64,000 nucleotides of DNA from Phycisphaerae bacterium (GTDB lineage: Bacteria; Planctomycetota; Phycisphaerae; UBA1845; CAIVHJ01), in contig JAJVHX010000005.1 in the NCBI GenBank assembly GCA_022072405.1, forward strand, positions 1 through 64,000. The letters run 5' to 3'. The translations under genes and the position numbers were made by a program. Positions 1 to 10,100 of the stretch are shown in pieces. Position 1 is the first letter of the stretch; every line of letters starts with the position of its first letter. The notes below the pieces were generated by a model. It worked only from the letters and a program-made list of their open reading frames with translations. It ran no database searches and was not told where the DNA came from.

Positions 1-125
1 ATGTGGTTCTCCTTGTTCTTGATTAAGACCGTTCAACACCAGTCTTATATCAAAAAGTCACAAGGCGAACCGCTTTTTTTTATGGCATCAACACAATGCC
101 CATTTACACACATTATGCCGCACTA

Positions 126-593
126 TCAACGTCTCTCTACCGGTTCCTCAATTTGCAGTTTGTTCAACAACACAGGATCGAATGCCGTACCACATTCTGG
201 ACAACAACATGAGTTATTGCCTTTTAGACAATATCCACAATTTGTGCAGCAAATTTCGTTAAATCTGTACGAATAGCGTAATCGCTTGTTAGCCAGCAAT
301 CCTATTACCACTCCTATCATTGGTAGATATGAACCAAAACAATATTGCAGAAAATACAGAATTCCAAGTTCATTTAGAATTGCAAGTTTAAAATTCCACT
401 CCTGTGATGATAAGATATAAGTTGCCTCATCCCAGGCTAAATAAAGTGAAGCAATCCCCAACAGAATACCCATATACCTGAATCTTGAAATAAGATAAAA
501 GTTAATAACGGCCATTACCAAGTAAGGTATAAATATAAGAAAATTACTTGTATGCGTTGGGAGCTTATCACTTATTTCTGCAATAAAGTGCAT
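126..593 (-). CDS. Membrane protein with C-terminal zinc ribbon
   Basis: Encodes 155 residues. Hydrophobic segments lie at about residues 18-36, 40-56, 70-85 and 87-102, followed by a cysteine-rich tail with the pattern C-x2-CGYCLKG-...-C-x2-CG near residues 115-136. This tail resembles the C-x2-CGYDLRG-...-CPECG zinc ribbon that recurs on small planctomycete membrane proteins, and a second such protein occurs at 15143-15625. It is read as an integral membrane protein with a cytoplasmic metal-binding knuckle; its role is unknown. The stretch is AT-richer than the core genes, fitting an accessory region. No partner gene is adjacent. Confidence 0.6.
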   Translation of the reverse strand: MHFIAEISDKLPTHTSNFLIFIPYLVMAVINFYLISRFRYMGILLGIASLYLAWDEATYILSSQEWNFKLAILNELGILYFLQYCFGSYLPMIGVVIGLLANKRLRYSYRFNEICCTNCGYCLKGNNSCCCPECGTAFDPVLLNKLQIEEPVERR

Positions 594-726
594 TCAACTT
601 TCCAATACTTCATAATTCGCTACCACATGCTATGGCAGAGGTGGTTCATAAACTTTGAGTTTTTTTTATGAATGACATTTAAATTTGGCGCATACGTAAC
701 ATTAACATTAATGTAGCAACAACCCT

Positions 727-779
727 GGTACCGGTTTCGTTTCACCTCGCCGTGAACGTAAGTGAGCGGTCTTCATGGG
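727..779 (+). repeat. Half copy of the ~89-bp MITE-like palindrome
   Basis: It starts GGTACCGGTTTCGTTTCACC and continues to GAGCGGTCTTCATG. This matches the left half of the elements at 15819, 29964, 49669 and 63904. The right half is absent; the sequence instead runs directly into an antiporter gene fragment at 781. Confidence 0.6.
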
Positions 780-780
780 G

Positions 781-939
781 GTGAATACTTATATTGGTAT
801 TGGCCCCAATTCCATGTTCAAGAGCATCTCCGAACAGAGCAACATTAAAATGCCCAGCTTTTTCGGTTACATGCTCTACAGTGTTGTCATTTTAATACCC
901 TGCTTCATCCTGATCAGCGTCATTCTGGCACTGGCCTGA
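781..939 (+). pseudogene. 3' fragment of an ion antiporter/permease
   Basis: This frame has no start context and encodes about 52 residues including [22 protein letters not shown] and a final hydrophobic helix, ending in TGA at 937-939. The NTYIG-GPN...KMPSFFGYM...LIP pattern is typical of the C-terminus of Na+/H+ antiporter/citrate-transporter (NhaD/ArsB-like) permeases. Only the last two helices remain. The 5' boundary coincides with the half MITE-like repeat, so the element or a recombination at it probably marks the break. It is called a remnant, with the exact permease subfamily uncertain. Confidence 0.6.
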
Positions 940-1000
940 TGAATTGATATTTTAGTCTGATGACTTATCACTGATCTCGAAGTGGTTTCAAAATTCAAAG

Positions 1001-1025
1001 CGCCGCGGGCTTTAGCCCGCGCGAA
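1001..1025. repeat. CCGCGGGCT-type palindromic repeat
   Basis: Hairpin CGCGGGCT-TT-AGCCCGCG followed by CGAA. The same motif occurs with small changes at 19778, 21300, 24814, 26631 and 55935. Confidence 0.7.
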
Positions 1026-1266
1026 GTCCCGATTGGCGATTTGGAAACCCGCTCTCGTGTCGTGATTCACTTGTATTCATCTTTTCCCGTACGGTTCCTG
1101 CCCGTCGTACTTTTTCAAGAATGGCGTCGGTTTTGGCGGTCCACTTGAATGGTTGGGGTTCCCCGTTGTGCTCATCGAGGTACTCCGTATCGGCTTGTTG
1201 CAGCGGTTTCACATGGTGAAACGTGCCTCGTCGAATATGTTGGTCGGTGATTTCACGGTACCAGCT
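1012..1266 (-). pseudogene. C-terminal remnant of an IS630-type transposase
   Basis: Read from about 1266 downward, the frame encodes SWYREITDQHIRRGTF, then KPLQQADTEYLDEHN and PFKWTAKTDAILEKV. These are the hallmarks of the end of IS630-family DDE transposases (I-RRGTF ... YL--HN ... PF-WT--AD-IL-KV). The catalytic core and N-terminus are missing, and the tail runs into a palindromic repeat at 1001-1025. The neighbouring DUF1801 gene stops at 1268, so the fragment probably entered just behind it. It cannot be an active transposase. Confidence 0.7.
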
Positions 1267-1267
1267 C

Positions 1268-1840
1268 TTATCCGCGTTTCGCGGTGTTTTTTTTCTTGGC
1301 CATCTTCCTTTTCACCTTTGCGCCCCCGCCGCTCTTCATGAGCGGCTGGCCATCCGGTCCCTTGCCCATCCGCGCCAGCATGGCGATGTGGTCCTCCAGG
1401 TATTTTTTTACGGGCATGCGGCGCATCGCCTCGGCGATCACGTCGAGCGAGAGATCCTCGACCTTCTTGAACCGCAGGCAGCACGCCATTGCGGCGACCT
1501 CCATGTGGAGTTTCTTCCCGGTGGCTTTCCACGCTTTGTCGAACCACGCACGCTCGCGCTCGTTCTGGTAGAGGAAAAGCATATACACGACCATGTCGTT
1601 TTTCTGCGACGACAGCCCCATGTACATGAGCGGGAGCTCCGGGCGGGTGCGGGTGCCGTGCGGCCAGACGCTGTGCGGCACACAATAGCCGATCACGCCG
1701 TACTGCATGCACTCCCGCAAGTCTTTGTCGAGATTGTCCAGGATCACCCGGCGCACGGTCCGGATCGCCTCCCGGCGATTATGGGGGCCGGACGGGAGTG
1801 AATCCAGGTACTCCGCGACGGTGGTGGCTTTGCTTTTCAT
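1268..1840 (-). CDS. DUF1801-like protein
   Basis: Encodes 190 residues from the ATG at 1838-1840, chosen because the preceding in-frame sequence lacks domain character. It begins with TVAEYLDSLP and contains GVIGYCVPHSVWP, MYMGLSSQKN and LHMEVAAMACCLRFKKVEDLSLDVIAEAM. The order is that of DUF1801/YdhG-like proteins, a fold of unknown biochemical role sometimes linked to iron or stress responses. The C-terminus is lysine-rich (KVKRKMAKKKNTAKRG), which could bind nucleic acid. It is complete in length and is the only apparently intact gene between 600 and 3000. Confidence 0.65.
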   Translation of the reverse strand: MKSKATTVAEYLDSLPSGPHNRREAIRTVRRVILDNLDKDLRECMQYGVIGYCVPHSVWPHGTRTRPELPLMYMGLSSQKNDMVVYMLFLYQNERERAWFDKAWKATGKKLHMEVAAMACCLRFKKVEDLSLDVIAEAMRRMPVKKYLEDHIAMLARMGKGPDGQPLMKSGGGAKVKRKMAKKKNTAKRG

Positions 1841-2275
1841 GATGGCGGACAGTGTAAGGCGAGGGTGGGGATCGAGCAATTGAATACCAACTTCTTCTTC
1901 TGGGCGATCAAGCAGATTCCTCAGAAGGCGTAAACCGCAGCCGCATTCAGTACGGCATTCTCCCCCGCTTATCCGCCTCTGTACGTACCAGCACACGGCG
2001 GTCCGCTTCACTACATACCGGAACCCGGCGTTGTTCACTTTCAGTTTCGGGATTGGTGGGCTTGAGGAGACGGGCGAGTCTCGTCGGGCTGGTGCAACGC
2101 CCTCAGGCGTGCCGGTCACCGGTCGGTCTTATTGCTGCGAAATGACGTAAACGTAAAACGCAATCGGGACGACAGTACACCAATAGAACTTTTCTTGGAG
2201 GGCGTTAGGGTGTGGCCAGATGAGCTATGCAGTCTGGTGGCGACCCGTGGTGAATCATCTACCTGCACAAGCGGG
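1841..2275. other. Intergenic stretch without a supportable gene
   Basis: Open frames cross this interval on the minus strand (to 2119 and 2355), but they have no recognisable domains, no initiation signal and an unstructured composition. Nothing convincing was seen. Confidence 0.4.
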
Positions 2276-2662
2276 TCATTGAGGAAGGTGACGCAGCCTC
2301 GCTTTGCCTGAGTAATCGCGTCCAAGTGCCAAGCACTCTCGGCCGAACTGTTCAATCAATCCAGGCTCGGTTTTCAGCTTGGCGGCGAAACGCCAGGTTT
2401 CCGGGACGCGGGCATCTTTTGGCGTGCAGCCTGTAGCGAGGGTGACCGCACACCGTGTGTGAGCTGCCAGATCGATGGTGTAGAACTCCAACACAAGCCA
2501 GCCGATGCCCGTGTCAGCGCCGGCCTCAAGGCGAAAGTGCCCCTTTGGATTGTTTGACCATGCGATGAGTTGCCTGGCATCGTTGCCAAGGAAATCCGGA
2601 GAGCAATATGCCCGCGAGCAAGCAGACCATTCACCCGCGCGAACTCGCGTTTCTAGCTCGAT
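2276..2662 (-). pseudogene. Fragment of an unidentified soluble protein
   Basis: A frame running down from about 2662 (just after an in-frame TAG) reads IELETRVRAGEW, SPDFLGNDARQLIAWSNN, GIGWLVLEFYTIDLAAHTRC and ETWRFAAKLKTEPGLIEQF. It has the composition of a real protein but no start codon with initiation signals at its beginning. The last ATG-initiated part (2276-2494) is only 72 residues. I do not recognise the family securely. A 5'-truncated gene remnant in the decayed accessory zone is the simplest reading. Confidence 0.4.
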
Positions 2663-2786
2663 CTAGTTAGGAAGGTCTTGGTAAATGACACAAAGTTCGA
2701 GCATCCAATCGTCCACGCAAACGCCTCCCGAGCAGCAAGTGAATCGCTTTCAACGGTAGACGATGATTCTTCAAGATGCAATGGTG

Positions 2787-2878
2787 ACCTTCGCGGCATA
2801 CTCTCTCGCGATCGTTGCTTCAACGACAACGCCCGCGAGCTGGCCGCTCACGGGCGTTCGATCGGCAATCGGGGCGAC
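2787..2878. repeat. Left copy of 92-bp direct repeat (att-like)
   Basis: Identical over 92 bases to 12058-12149. It starts ACCTTCGCGGCATACTCTCT and ends ATCGGGGCGAC. The last ten bases equal the 3' end of the tRNA-Pro gene at the right copy. It contains two hairpins, TCGTTG-N3-CAACGA and an interrupted stem AACGCCCG...CGGGCGTT. It is interpreted as the distal attachment-type repeat of an island. Confidence 0.75.
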
Positions 2879-3079
2879 CCGTGTTGAACCCCAAAAGATG
2901 GAAAATATCCGCCGTTTTGACACGATAGAACTGATTTTCGCTTGATATTGAGTGTACAAATGAAAAGCAGCTACCCAACCCCACTTAATCGATGCGCCAT
3001 TTTTGTTGAATAACTAAAGTAAAAACACTATAAGTCAATAATTGACCTTTCAGTCGAAATTTGAGAAATTAAACAGGTT

Positions 3080-3475
3080 ATGCTTCGATCTTTCCTGCAA
3101 TTAATGTTTACTGCCGCTTATGTTGTATCGACGACAATAGGGTCGTTCTCGATTGAGGCAAGAACGAGTTACGTTGTCACCGAGAACCCGTGCGGCTGCT
3201 GCGTCACTGATCAAACCTGTTACTGTGGTTGTCAGAGCCAGTCGACAAGTAGTTCAAACGATGCGCCGTGGCAGATTTCTATTTGTACCTGCAATCTGCC
3301 TGACCAGCTTCCACCCTCATATACATCTGCACCGAATGAAAACACAAACTTTTTCGAAGTCGTCCGACATCTAATCCCAACTGGCGAGCAACACAAACTC
3401 GCGCCTTTGCAAAATTTATATCACGGTCCACCCCAAACGCTTGACATCATCCATTCCTCAATTCTCCTGATTTGA
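3080..3475 (+). CDS. Small secreted cysteine-rich protein upstream of cus genes
   Basis: Encodes 131 residues. The N-terminus (about residues 1-28) is a signal peptide ending near a serine/alanine-rich site. The mature part has tightly clustered cysteines, CGCC near residue 38 and then CYCGC and CTC, separated by a serine-rich linker. Such clusters suit soft-metal binding. The gene lies 116 bases before the CusC-like gene on the same strand, inside the tRNA-Pro island, so a periplasmic metal chaperone or sensor for the efflux pump is a reasonable inference. I do not recognise a named family; it is not a CusF-like OB fold by sequence. Confidence 0.5.
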   Translation: MLRSFLQLMFTAAYVVSTTIGSFSIEARTSYVVTENPCGCCVTDQTCYCGCQSQSTSSSNDAPWQISICTCNLPDQLPPSYTSAPNENTNFFEVVRHLIPTGEQHKLAPLQNLYHGPPQTLDIIHSSILLI

Positions 3476-3591
3476 TTCACTCAATTACATGAGCTGGGCT
3501 GTTCTGCGCTGATTACGGCCCTCTTGATTCTGAACCAAGTCGTTCATCAACTGATGATCGTACGGTGAATCATTGATACAGGAGTCCACAC

Positions 3592-5169
3592 ATGACGAAA
3601 CAGAGTCATGATGTTTTTCCATATTGGAAATATACGTGCCTTTGGACGACTCTTTTTATATGCGGTTGTGTGACAGTCGATTCGTCAGCCAAACTTGATG
3701 AATCAGTCAGACTGACCGAGGCGCGAACCGGATACGAACCTGAATGGCACGTTCCGTGGGATGGTGATTCACCTCTGTGGGATGGCCGTTCGGCACTCGA
3801 ACTGGATACTGCCGTTGTACTCTCACTCCGGAACAATCGAACGTTGCGAGGTCAGCTGGAAATGATCGGTCAGGCTAATGCTGACCTGGTGCAGGCGGGA
3901 TTGTTACAGAATCCGACGCTCAATTTCATGATCATGTTTCCAGAAGGCGGGGGCCGTTCCATGCTTCGCAGTGGTGGTTTCCCGATGCAGGCCTTATCGG
4001 ATTTATGGCTGATTCCGGCCCGAAAAGACGCTGCCGGGCTGGAATTGCAGAAAGCCATTCTGAATGTGGCCCAAAGCGCCATTGATCTGGCTGCGGAAGC
4101 AAAAAAGAAGTATGCCCGAATTCAGTATTTTCAACGTGCGGTAGAGTTGATTCAGGCCAACATGAGAATCGTGGAGCAATCCACCAAGATCATTCAAACG
4201 CAGCAGTCCGCCGGAAAAGCCGGCCAGGTGGATGTCAATCTCTCTCGGATACGACAACAGCGATTGCAGTCTGAATTAATTCAACATCAATCTGAAATGG
4301 CGATGGCCAAACGTGAACTGCTTACGCTCATGGGATTCGCTCAGGCCAATGCGGATTGGAAAGTCGACCCGCTTGACGAACTCAAGCAGGAAGTCGACCC
4401 GGCACACGATGAAAATGAATTGTTGGCCCTAGCCCTTGAGCAACGAATCGATCTGCTGGCTGCCCATTGGGGAGTGCAGGCTGCCCAGGCGCGTATCAAT
4501 CTGATGAAGCGATCGGTTCTTGATCATGTGGCGATCGGATTTACTTTTGAACGCGGACCGGCGCCACGATCGTCCGACGTGAGGGTTCCTGGAAAAGTTG
4601 GCAATATTCTGGCCAATAATGCCCTTCGAAGCGCAGCGGGGATGCCGCTGATGTCGGTACCGGAAATTATGCCTTTCTCGGCTCAGCCCAATGTGATTGA
4701 TTTCATGTCGGGTCCTATGTTGGATATGGAGATCCCAATTTTCGATCAGAATCAGGCCCAGATCGCCAAGGCAATTCATGAATACAACCAAAATGTTGCT
4801 GAATTCGAAGCGTTACAGCAGAGTGTGGTCGAAAATGTTCGCCGGACATCTGTTCAACAGCAACAGGATTATGAACAAGTTGAATTGTACCGACAATCGA
4901 TCCTTCCTGAAGTCGAAAGCAACCTGAAACTGGCTCGTCAGTCTTATACCGCAGGCCAGGTGGATTTGACCGTTTATTTGCTGGTGCAGGAAGACCTGAT
5001 CAAGACCCGACTCGAAGCACTGACGTTTACCAGAGATTACCTGCTCAGCCGGGCGGAACTGGAACGGGCGGTAGGCGGCTCAATGATACTCAAACAAATT
5101 GAAAACATACCGCCAACGGAATCGGCCCCGGCACAGTCGGATTTAGAAACCGAGGTTAACCATGACTAA
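3592..5169 (+). CDS. cusC: CusC-like outer-membrane efflux channel
   Basis: Encodes 525 residues. The N-terminus is a hydrophobic signal followed by an ICGC lipobox, as in lipid-anchored CusC/TolC-family channels. Two repeated outer-membrane-efflux domains follow at about 70-270 and 290-495, with the usual coiled-coil helices rich in Q, A, E and R (VRRTSVQQQQDYEQVELYRQ; LKLARQSYTAGQVDLTVYL). It should form the trimeric outer-membrane exit duct of a tripartite metal pump. Its stop overlaps the start of cusB by eight bases, indicating one operon. The ATG at 3592 lies after a purine-rich AGGAG sequence. The family is clear; the exported metal is inferred from its partners. Confidence 0.88.
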   Translation: MTKQSHDVFPYWKYTCLWTTLFICGCVTVDSSAKLDESVRLTEARTGYEPEWHVPWDGDSPLWDGRSALELDTAVVLSLRNNRTLRGQLEMIGQANADLVQAGLLQNPTLNFMIMFPEGGGRSMLRSGGFPMQALSDLWLIPARKDAAGLELQKAILNVAQSAIDLAAEAKKKYARIQYFQRAVELIQANMRIVEQSTKIIQTQQSAGKAGQVDVNLSRIRQQRLQSELIQHQSEMAMAKRELLTLMGFAQANADWKVDPLDELKQEVDPAHDENELLALALEQRIDLLAAHWGVQAAQARINLMKRSVLDHVAIGFTFERGPAPRSSDVRVPGKVGNILANNALRSAAGMPLMSVPEIMPFSAQPNVIDFMSGPMLDMEIPIFDQNQAQIAKAIHEYNQNVAEFEALQQSVVENVRRTSVQQQQDYEQVELYRQSILPEVESNLKLARQSYTAGQVDLTVYLLVQEDLIKTRLEALTFTRDYLLSRAELERAVGGSMILKQIENIPPTESAPAQSDLETEVNHD

Positions 5170-7192
5170 AAACAATGCATCGAATAATACCACCACCATA
5201 GGCGGAAATGCCTGGCCTAAAGAACTGATTTATCGTACGTGGAAACTACGAGTCGTTCGGATGACGATCGTTGTCTCTATTGCGATATTCATTTTCATTC
5301 TGGGCTGGATAGCCTCTTTTGTGATCGGTGACAATCATAGCCATCACGATCAAAAATCAGATGCTGCAGCTGCAACCCATGAAAGCAATATCAAGTATTG
5401 GACCTGTTCTATGCACCCACACATCAAACTGCCGGAAAAAGGCCAATGCCCGATTTGCTTCATGGACCTGATTCCCGTTCGTAGTGGTGAGGACGATTCG
5501 GAAGCCGCTGTTTTGACACTATCTGCCCGGGCGCGCACATTGGCCAAAGTGGAAACGACCCCAGTTCAACTGCGAGAGTTAATCCATGAAATTCGTATGG
5601 TGGGAAAAGTGTTGGCGGACGAAACCCGAATCACGTATATCAGCAGCTACATTCCAGGTCGGATCGATCGGTTGTTTGTGGATTATACCGGGATTTTTGT
5701 ACGCAAGGGAGATCATCTGACCGAAATTTACAGCCCGGAACTATTGGTGGCCCAGCGGGAATTCCTGGTGGCACTGGATTCACTTGAAGAAGTAAGGAAA
5801 GATTCGAGCGCTGATGCAATGATGATCGACTCGGCTCTGACTGTTGCTGAAGCGGCCCGACGTAAGTTAGAACTGTGGGGTATCCCTGCGGACGAAATCA
5901 CCACCCTTATTGCAAAGCATCAACCCTCAGACCATATGCGTATCGACTCTCCTCTGGAAGGCTGGGTACTGGATCGTCAGAGCTACCAGGGCATGTACGT
6001 TGAAACCGGTACGCGACTCTTTACCGTTGCCGACCTGCGGTCTGTGTGGGTTCTGTTGGATGCCTACGAACTCGATGTTCCATTCCTGCGGATCGGTCAA
6101 ACGATCTCATTTGAAAGTGAATCCTATGCCGGAGAAACGTTCACTGGTCGTATTGCCTATCTTGATCCCATTTTGAATGAGAACACGCGGACGGTAAAAG
6201 TACGCGTCAACGTTCCCAATACAGATTTGAAGCTACGGCCGGGAATGTTTGTGCGTGGACAACTGATTGTGCATATCGGTGCCGAAGGCAAGGTGATCGA
6301 AAATTCGCTTCTGGGTAAATGGATCTGTCCCATGCACCCGGAAATCATCAAGGATCAATTGGGAACCTGCAATTTATGTGGAATGGACCTGGTAACCTCC
6401 GAATCGCTTGGCTATGTCAGTGTGGACACACCGGCGGCCCAGGTGCTGGCCATTCCTAAAACTGCCGTACTCCTGACCGGCCGGCGCGCGGTTGTTTACA
6501 TAGAGCATCAGGATGAAGAAATAATTCGCTATGAAGGAAGAGAAATCGAACTGGGGCCTCCGGCAGGTGATTACTATGTTGTGCTTTCGGGCTTGAGCGA
6601 AGGCGAGCAGATCGTCACGCATGGTGCGCTGATGATCGATTCCGTCATGCAGATCCACGCCAAGCCCAGCATGATGAATGCCGCCGATGAACCTTCATCA
6701 AAAACGCAGGCTCAGACTCAGACCCCGCATCACGATTACCATCCACATACTCAACCTGTGATGGCCGCCTATTTCGAATTGGTAGATTCACTGGCCGATG
6801 ATGATCTGCAACGTTCCCGGCAAGCGATCTCACAATTGCAACAGGCGATTGTCCATGCACAATCGATGAATCTTCAGACCGATGTCGATCGGGATTTCAA
6901 ATCGCTTATCAACACCATTTCCACGACAATTCCAAATTCGGATGATGGCTCGATCGAACAGATACGACAGAGATTGCCCGCGCTGACCCAGGCCATGATT
7001 CAATATCTCCGTCGGTTTGGACACAACATGGATGATCCTATTCTGATTATGCATTGTCCAATGGCCATGGATAATCAAGGAGCCGATTGGCTGCAAATAC
7101 AATCGCACGTTCGCAATCCGTATTTCGGGGCACAGATGCTTAGCTGCGGAGTCTACGCCGGAAACATCCAACAGAACGGACAGGAGGAATAA
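5162..7192 (+). CDS. cusB: CusB-like periplasmic adaptor with two metal-binding domains
   Basis: Encodes 676 residues of an RND membrane-fusion protein. A transmembrane anchor lies at about 33-54, followed by a histidine-rich stretch. A heavy-metal-binding domain at about 79-105 has the pattern WTCSMHP...GQCPICFMDL, then come the barrel-sandwich and beta-barrel domains. A second copy of the metal-binding motif (WICPMHP...GTCNLCGMDL) sits at about 385-410, which is unusual because one copy is the norm. The C-terminal 140 residues form a helical DUF3347-like domain carrying MHCPMAM and a cysteine. It links CusC and CusA and probably hands metal to the pump. It overlaps cusC and is two bases from cusA. 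Confidence 0.88.
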   Translation: MTKNNASNNTTTIGGNAWPKELIYRTWKLRVVRMTIVVSIAIFIFILGWIASFVIGDNHSHHDQKSDAAAATHESNIKYWTCSMHPHIKLPEKGQCPICFMDLIPVRSGEDDSEAAVLTLSARARTLAKVETTPVQLRELIHEIRMVGKVLADETRITYISSYIPGRIDRLFVDYTGIFVRKGDHLTEIYSPELLVAQREFLVALDSLEEVRKDSSADAMMIDSALTVAEAARRKLELWGIPADEITTLIAKHQPSDHMRIDSPLEGWVLDRQSYQGMYVETGTRLFTVADLRSVWVLLDAYELDVPFLRIGQTISFESESYAGETFTGRIAYLDPILNENTRTVKVRVNVPNTDLKLRPGMFVRGQLIVHIGAEGKVIENSLLGKWICPMHPEIIKDQLGTCNLCGMDLVTSESLGYVSVDTPAAQVLAIPKTAVLLTGRRAVVYIEHQDEEIIRYEGREIELGPPAGDYYVVLSGLSEGEQIVTHGALMIDSVMQIHAKPSMMNAADEPSSKTQAQTQTPHHDYHPHTQPVMAAYFELVDSLADDDLQRSRQAISQLQQAIVHAQSMNLQTDVDRDFKSLINTISTTIPNSDDGSIEQIRQRLPALTQAMIQYLRRFGHNMDDPILIMHCPMAMDNQGADWLQIQSHVRNPYFGAQMLSCGVYAGNIQQNGQEE

Positions 7193-7194
7193 TC

Positions 7195-10100
7195 ATGAAG
7201 AATTCCTCGGTGGTACAAGAGTCTCCGGGCAGGGTGGACCGAATCATTCGATTTTGCCTCGAAAACAAGCTGGTCGTCTTTCTGCTGCTGGGATTCATTG
7301 TTTTGTGGGGTTACCGGGTCATGCCTTTTCGCACTCCCGATCCGATCATTCCGCGCGATCCGATCCCCGTGGACGCCTTTCCCGATATCGGCGAGAACCA
7401 GCAGATTGTCTTTACCGATTGGCCCGGTCGCAGCCCACAGGATGTTGAAGACCAGGTGACCTATCCACTGACAACGCTGCTCCAGGGAACACCCGGTTTC
7501 AAAACGGTCCGGGCTTTTTCCATGTTTGGCTTTTCGATAATCTATGTCATTTTTGACGAACATTATGACTTTTACTGGTGTCGCTCGCGGATTCTCGAAA
7601 AACTCAACGTTGCTCAACAAATTCTTCCGCCGGAGGTTACACCGCAGCTGGGGCCTGATGCCACCGGACTTGGGCAGGTTTATTGGTACACGCTGGAAGG
7701 TTCGCAAGGTGGATTCGATTTGATGGAGCTTCGAAGCGTACAGGATTGGTATGTCCGCTACGCGCTCCAATCAATTCCTGGTGTTAGTGAAGTGGCCAGC
7801 GTTGGTGGATATGTACGCGAATACCAGATCGATGTTGATCCCGACGCCATGCGCGCCCACCAGATCAAGCTGCAGGACATCTTCATGGCCGTTCAGCGGG
7901 CCAATATCGATGTTGGCGCTGAAACCATCGAATTCAATGGCGTGGAATATATTGTTCGAGGCCGGGGATTCATCAAAGGTACCGTGGATGTGGAAAACAT
8001 CGTCCTGCGCGTTACCGACAATGTGCCCATCTATGTCAAGAATGTGGCTCAGGTCCAGATTGGACCGGCGTTGCGCAGAGGCCTGCTCGATAAAGAAGGC
8101 CTAGAAGCGGTCGGCGGCGTGGTTCTGGTTCGCTACGGCGCCAATCCGATGGAAGTGATCGAACGCGTGAAAGAGAGAATTCTTGAAATCTCGGCCAATT
8201 TACCGCAGAAAATTTTACAGGATGGCACAACCTCTCAAGTGCAGATTGTTCCATTTTATGATCGTACCGTGTTGATTGATCAAACACTGGGCACGCTCCA
8301 TCATGCGCTGATTGATGAAATTCTGATCACCATGTTCGTGGTGATCATTTTCATCATGCATTTTCGCAGTGCCTTTCTCATCTGCCTCAACCTTCCCGTC
8401 GCGATCATGATGGCATTTATTCTGATGAAGGTCTTTAAGATTGATTCCAACCTGATGAGCCTGGGTGGAATAGCCATCGCCATCGGTACGATGGTGGACA
8501 TGGGCATCATTTTGTGTGAAAACATCATTCGGCATCTGGATGAATCACCCAGAGAAGAACCCGTGATCGAAACCATTTATCGCGCCAGCAGCGAAGTAGG
8601 CAGTGCCGTGGTGACGGCGATTGCCACCACAGTGATTTCGTTTTTGCCGGTGTTCGCCATGGTCGGGCCGGAAGGCAAACTGTTCAGGCCGCTGGCTTAT
8701 ACAAAAACGTTTTGCCTGCTGGCTTCGGTGGTGGTGGCCCTGACCATCCTGCCCGCGCTGGCCCATCTGATCTTCGAGAAAAAGCAGGAGCATGTTCAAC
8801 CCTGGCGTTTGGCGGGTTGGTGGATTTGGCGAATCGTGTTGTTTGTATCTGGAGCTCTGGGCGGACTCTATCTGACTCCCGCTGCCTGGCCGTTGGTGGT
8901 TTATGCGATTTGGGCAGTTGTTGAACCGTTTACGTCGGCAAGAGCGAAAAAACTGGGCACCTATGTATCGAGCTATGCTGCCGCTGCCGGTGTACTTTAT
9001 CTGCTCACGTTGCATTGGATGCCGCTGGGATTGGGGGCAGGGCTGATCAAAAACCTGATCTTCGTCTTTGTGTTGAACATATTGTGGCTGTCTCTACGAT
9101 TGATATTTATCGATTTTTATCCCTATTTCCTAAGCCTTTTCCTGCGTCACAAGGCCCTGTTCCTCTCGGTGCCGTTGAGTATGTTGATACTGGGTGGCTG
9201 CATTTGGCTGGGATTCGGTAATGTGTTTGCCTGGCTGCCAACCCCTTCGACAACACAAAACAACAACACGCAGACGATCTATCAAAAAGTTTATGCTGCC
9301 GGTGTGCACACTTTTCCGGGAATGGGACGCGAGTTCATGCCCCCATTGGATGAAGGGTCATTTTTGTACATGCCCACATTGATGCCGCACGCGGGCATCG
9401 GTCCGACGCTGGAAGCCGTCTCAGCCATGGATCAGGCCATTCGAGCGATTCCCGAAGTGGAAAACGTGGTCGGCAAGATCGGTCGTGCCGAAACCGCCAT
9501 CGACCCGGCCCCCATTTCCATGATCGAGACCATCATTCAATATAAACCGGAGTATCAGCGGGACACGGTCACGGGCGAACTGGTGCTGGATGAAAACGAT
9601 CAACCCATTCGACAGTGGCGTGAACATATCAAGTCTCCCAAGGACATCTGGTCGGAAATTCAAAAGGCAGCCGAATTTCCCGGAGCAACCGGCGCTCCTC
9701 ACCTTCAACCCATTGCCGCCCGCCTGGTCATGTTGCAATCGGGCATGCGCGCCTCAATGGGTGTAAAGGTCTACGGCAACAAGCTGGAAGATATTGAACA
9801 GGCCGGTTATCAAATCGCTGAGGCGCTCAAGACGGTTCCGTCCATTGCAGCGGATGCGGTGATTCCGGATCGGGTGGTGGGCAAGCCCTATCTGGAAATC
9901 AATATTGATCGGGAGAAAATCGCCCGCTACGGCGTGAACATCCGTGACATTCAGGATGTCATCGAGATCGCCCTGGGCGGCATCCGGGCCACAACAACTG
10001 TTGAAGGACGAGAGCGATATCCCGTGCGGGTGCGTTATTTGCGGGAAATCCGTGACAACGTTGAAGCTATGGAGCGAATCTTGGTTCCCGGTGTCAGTGG

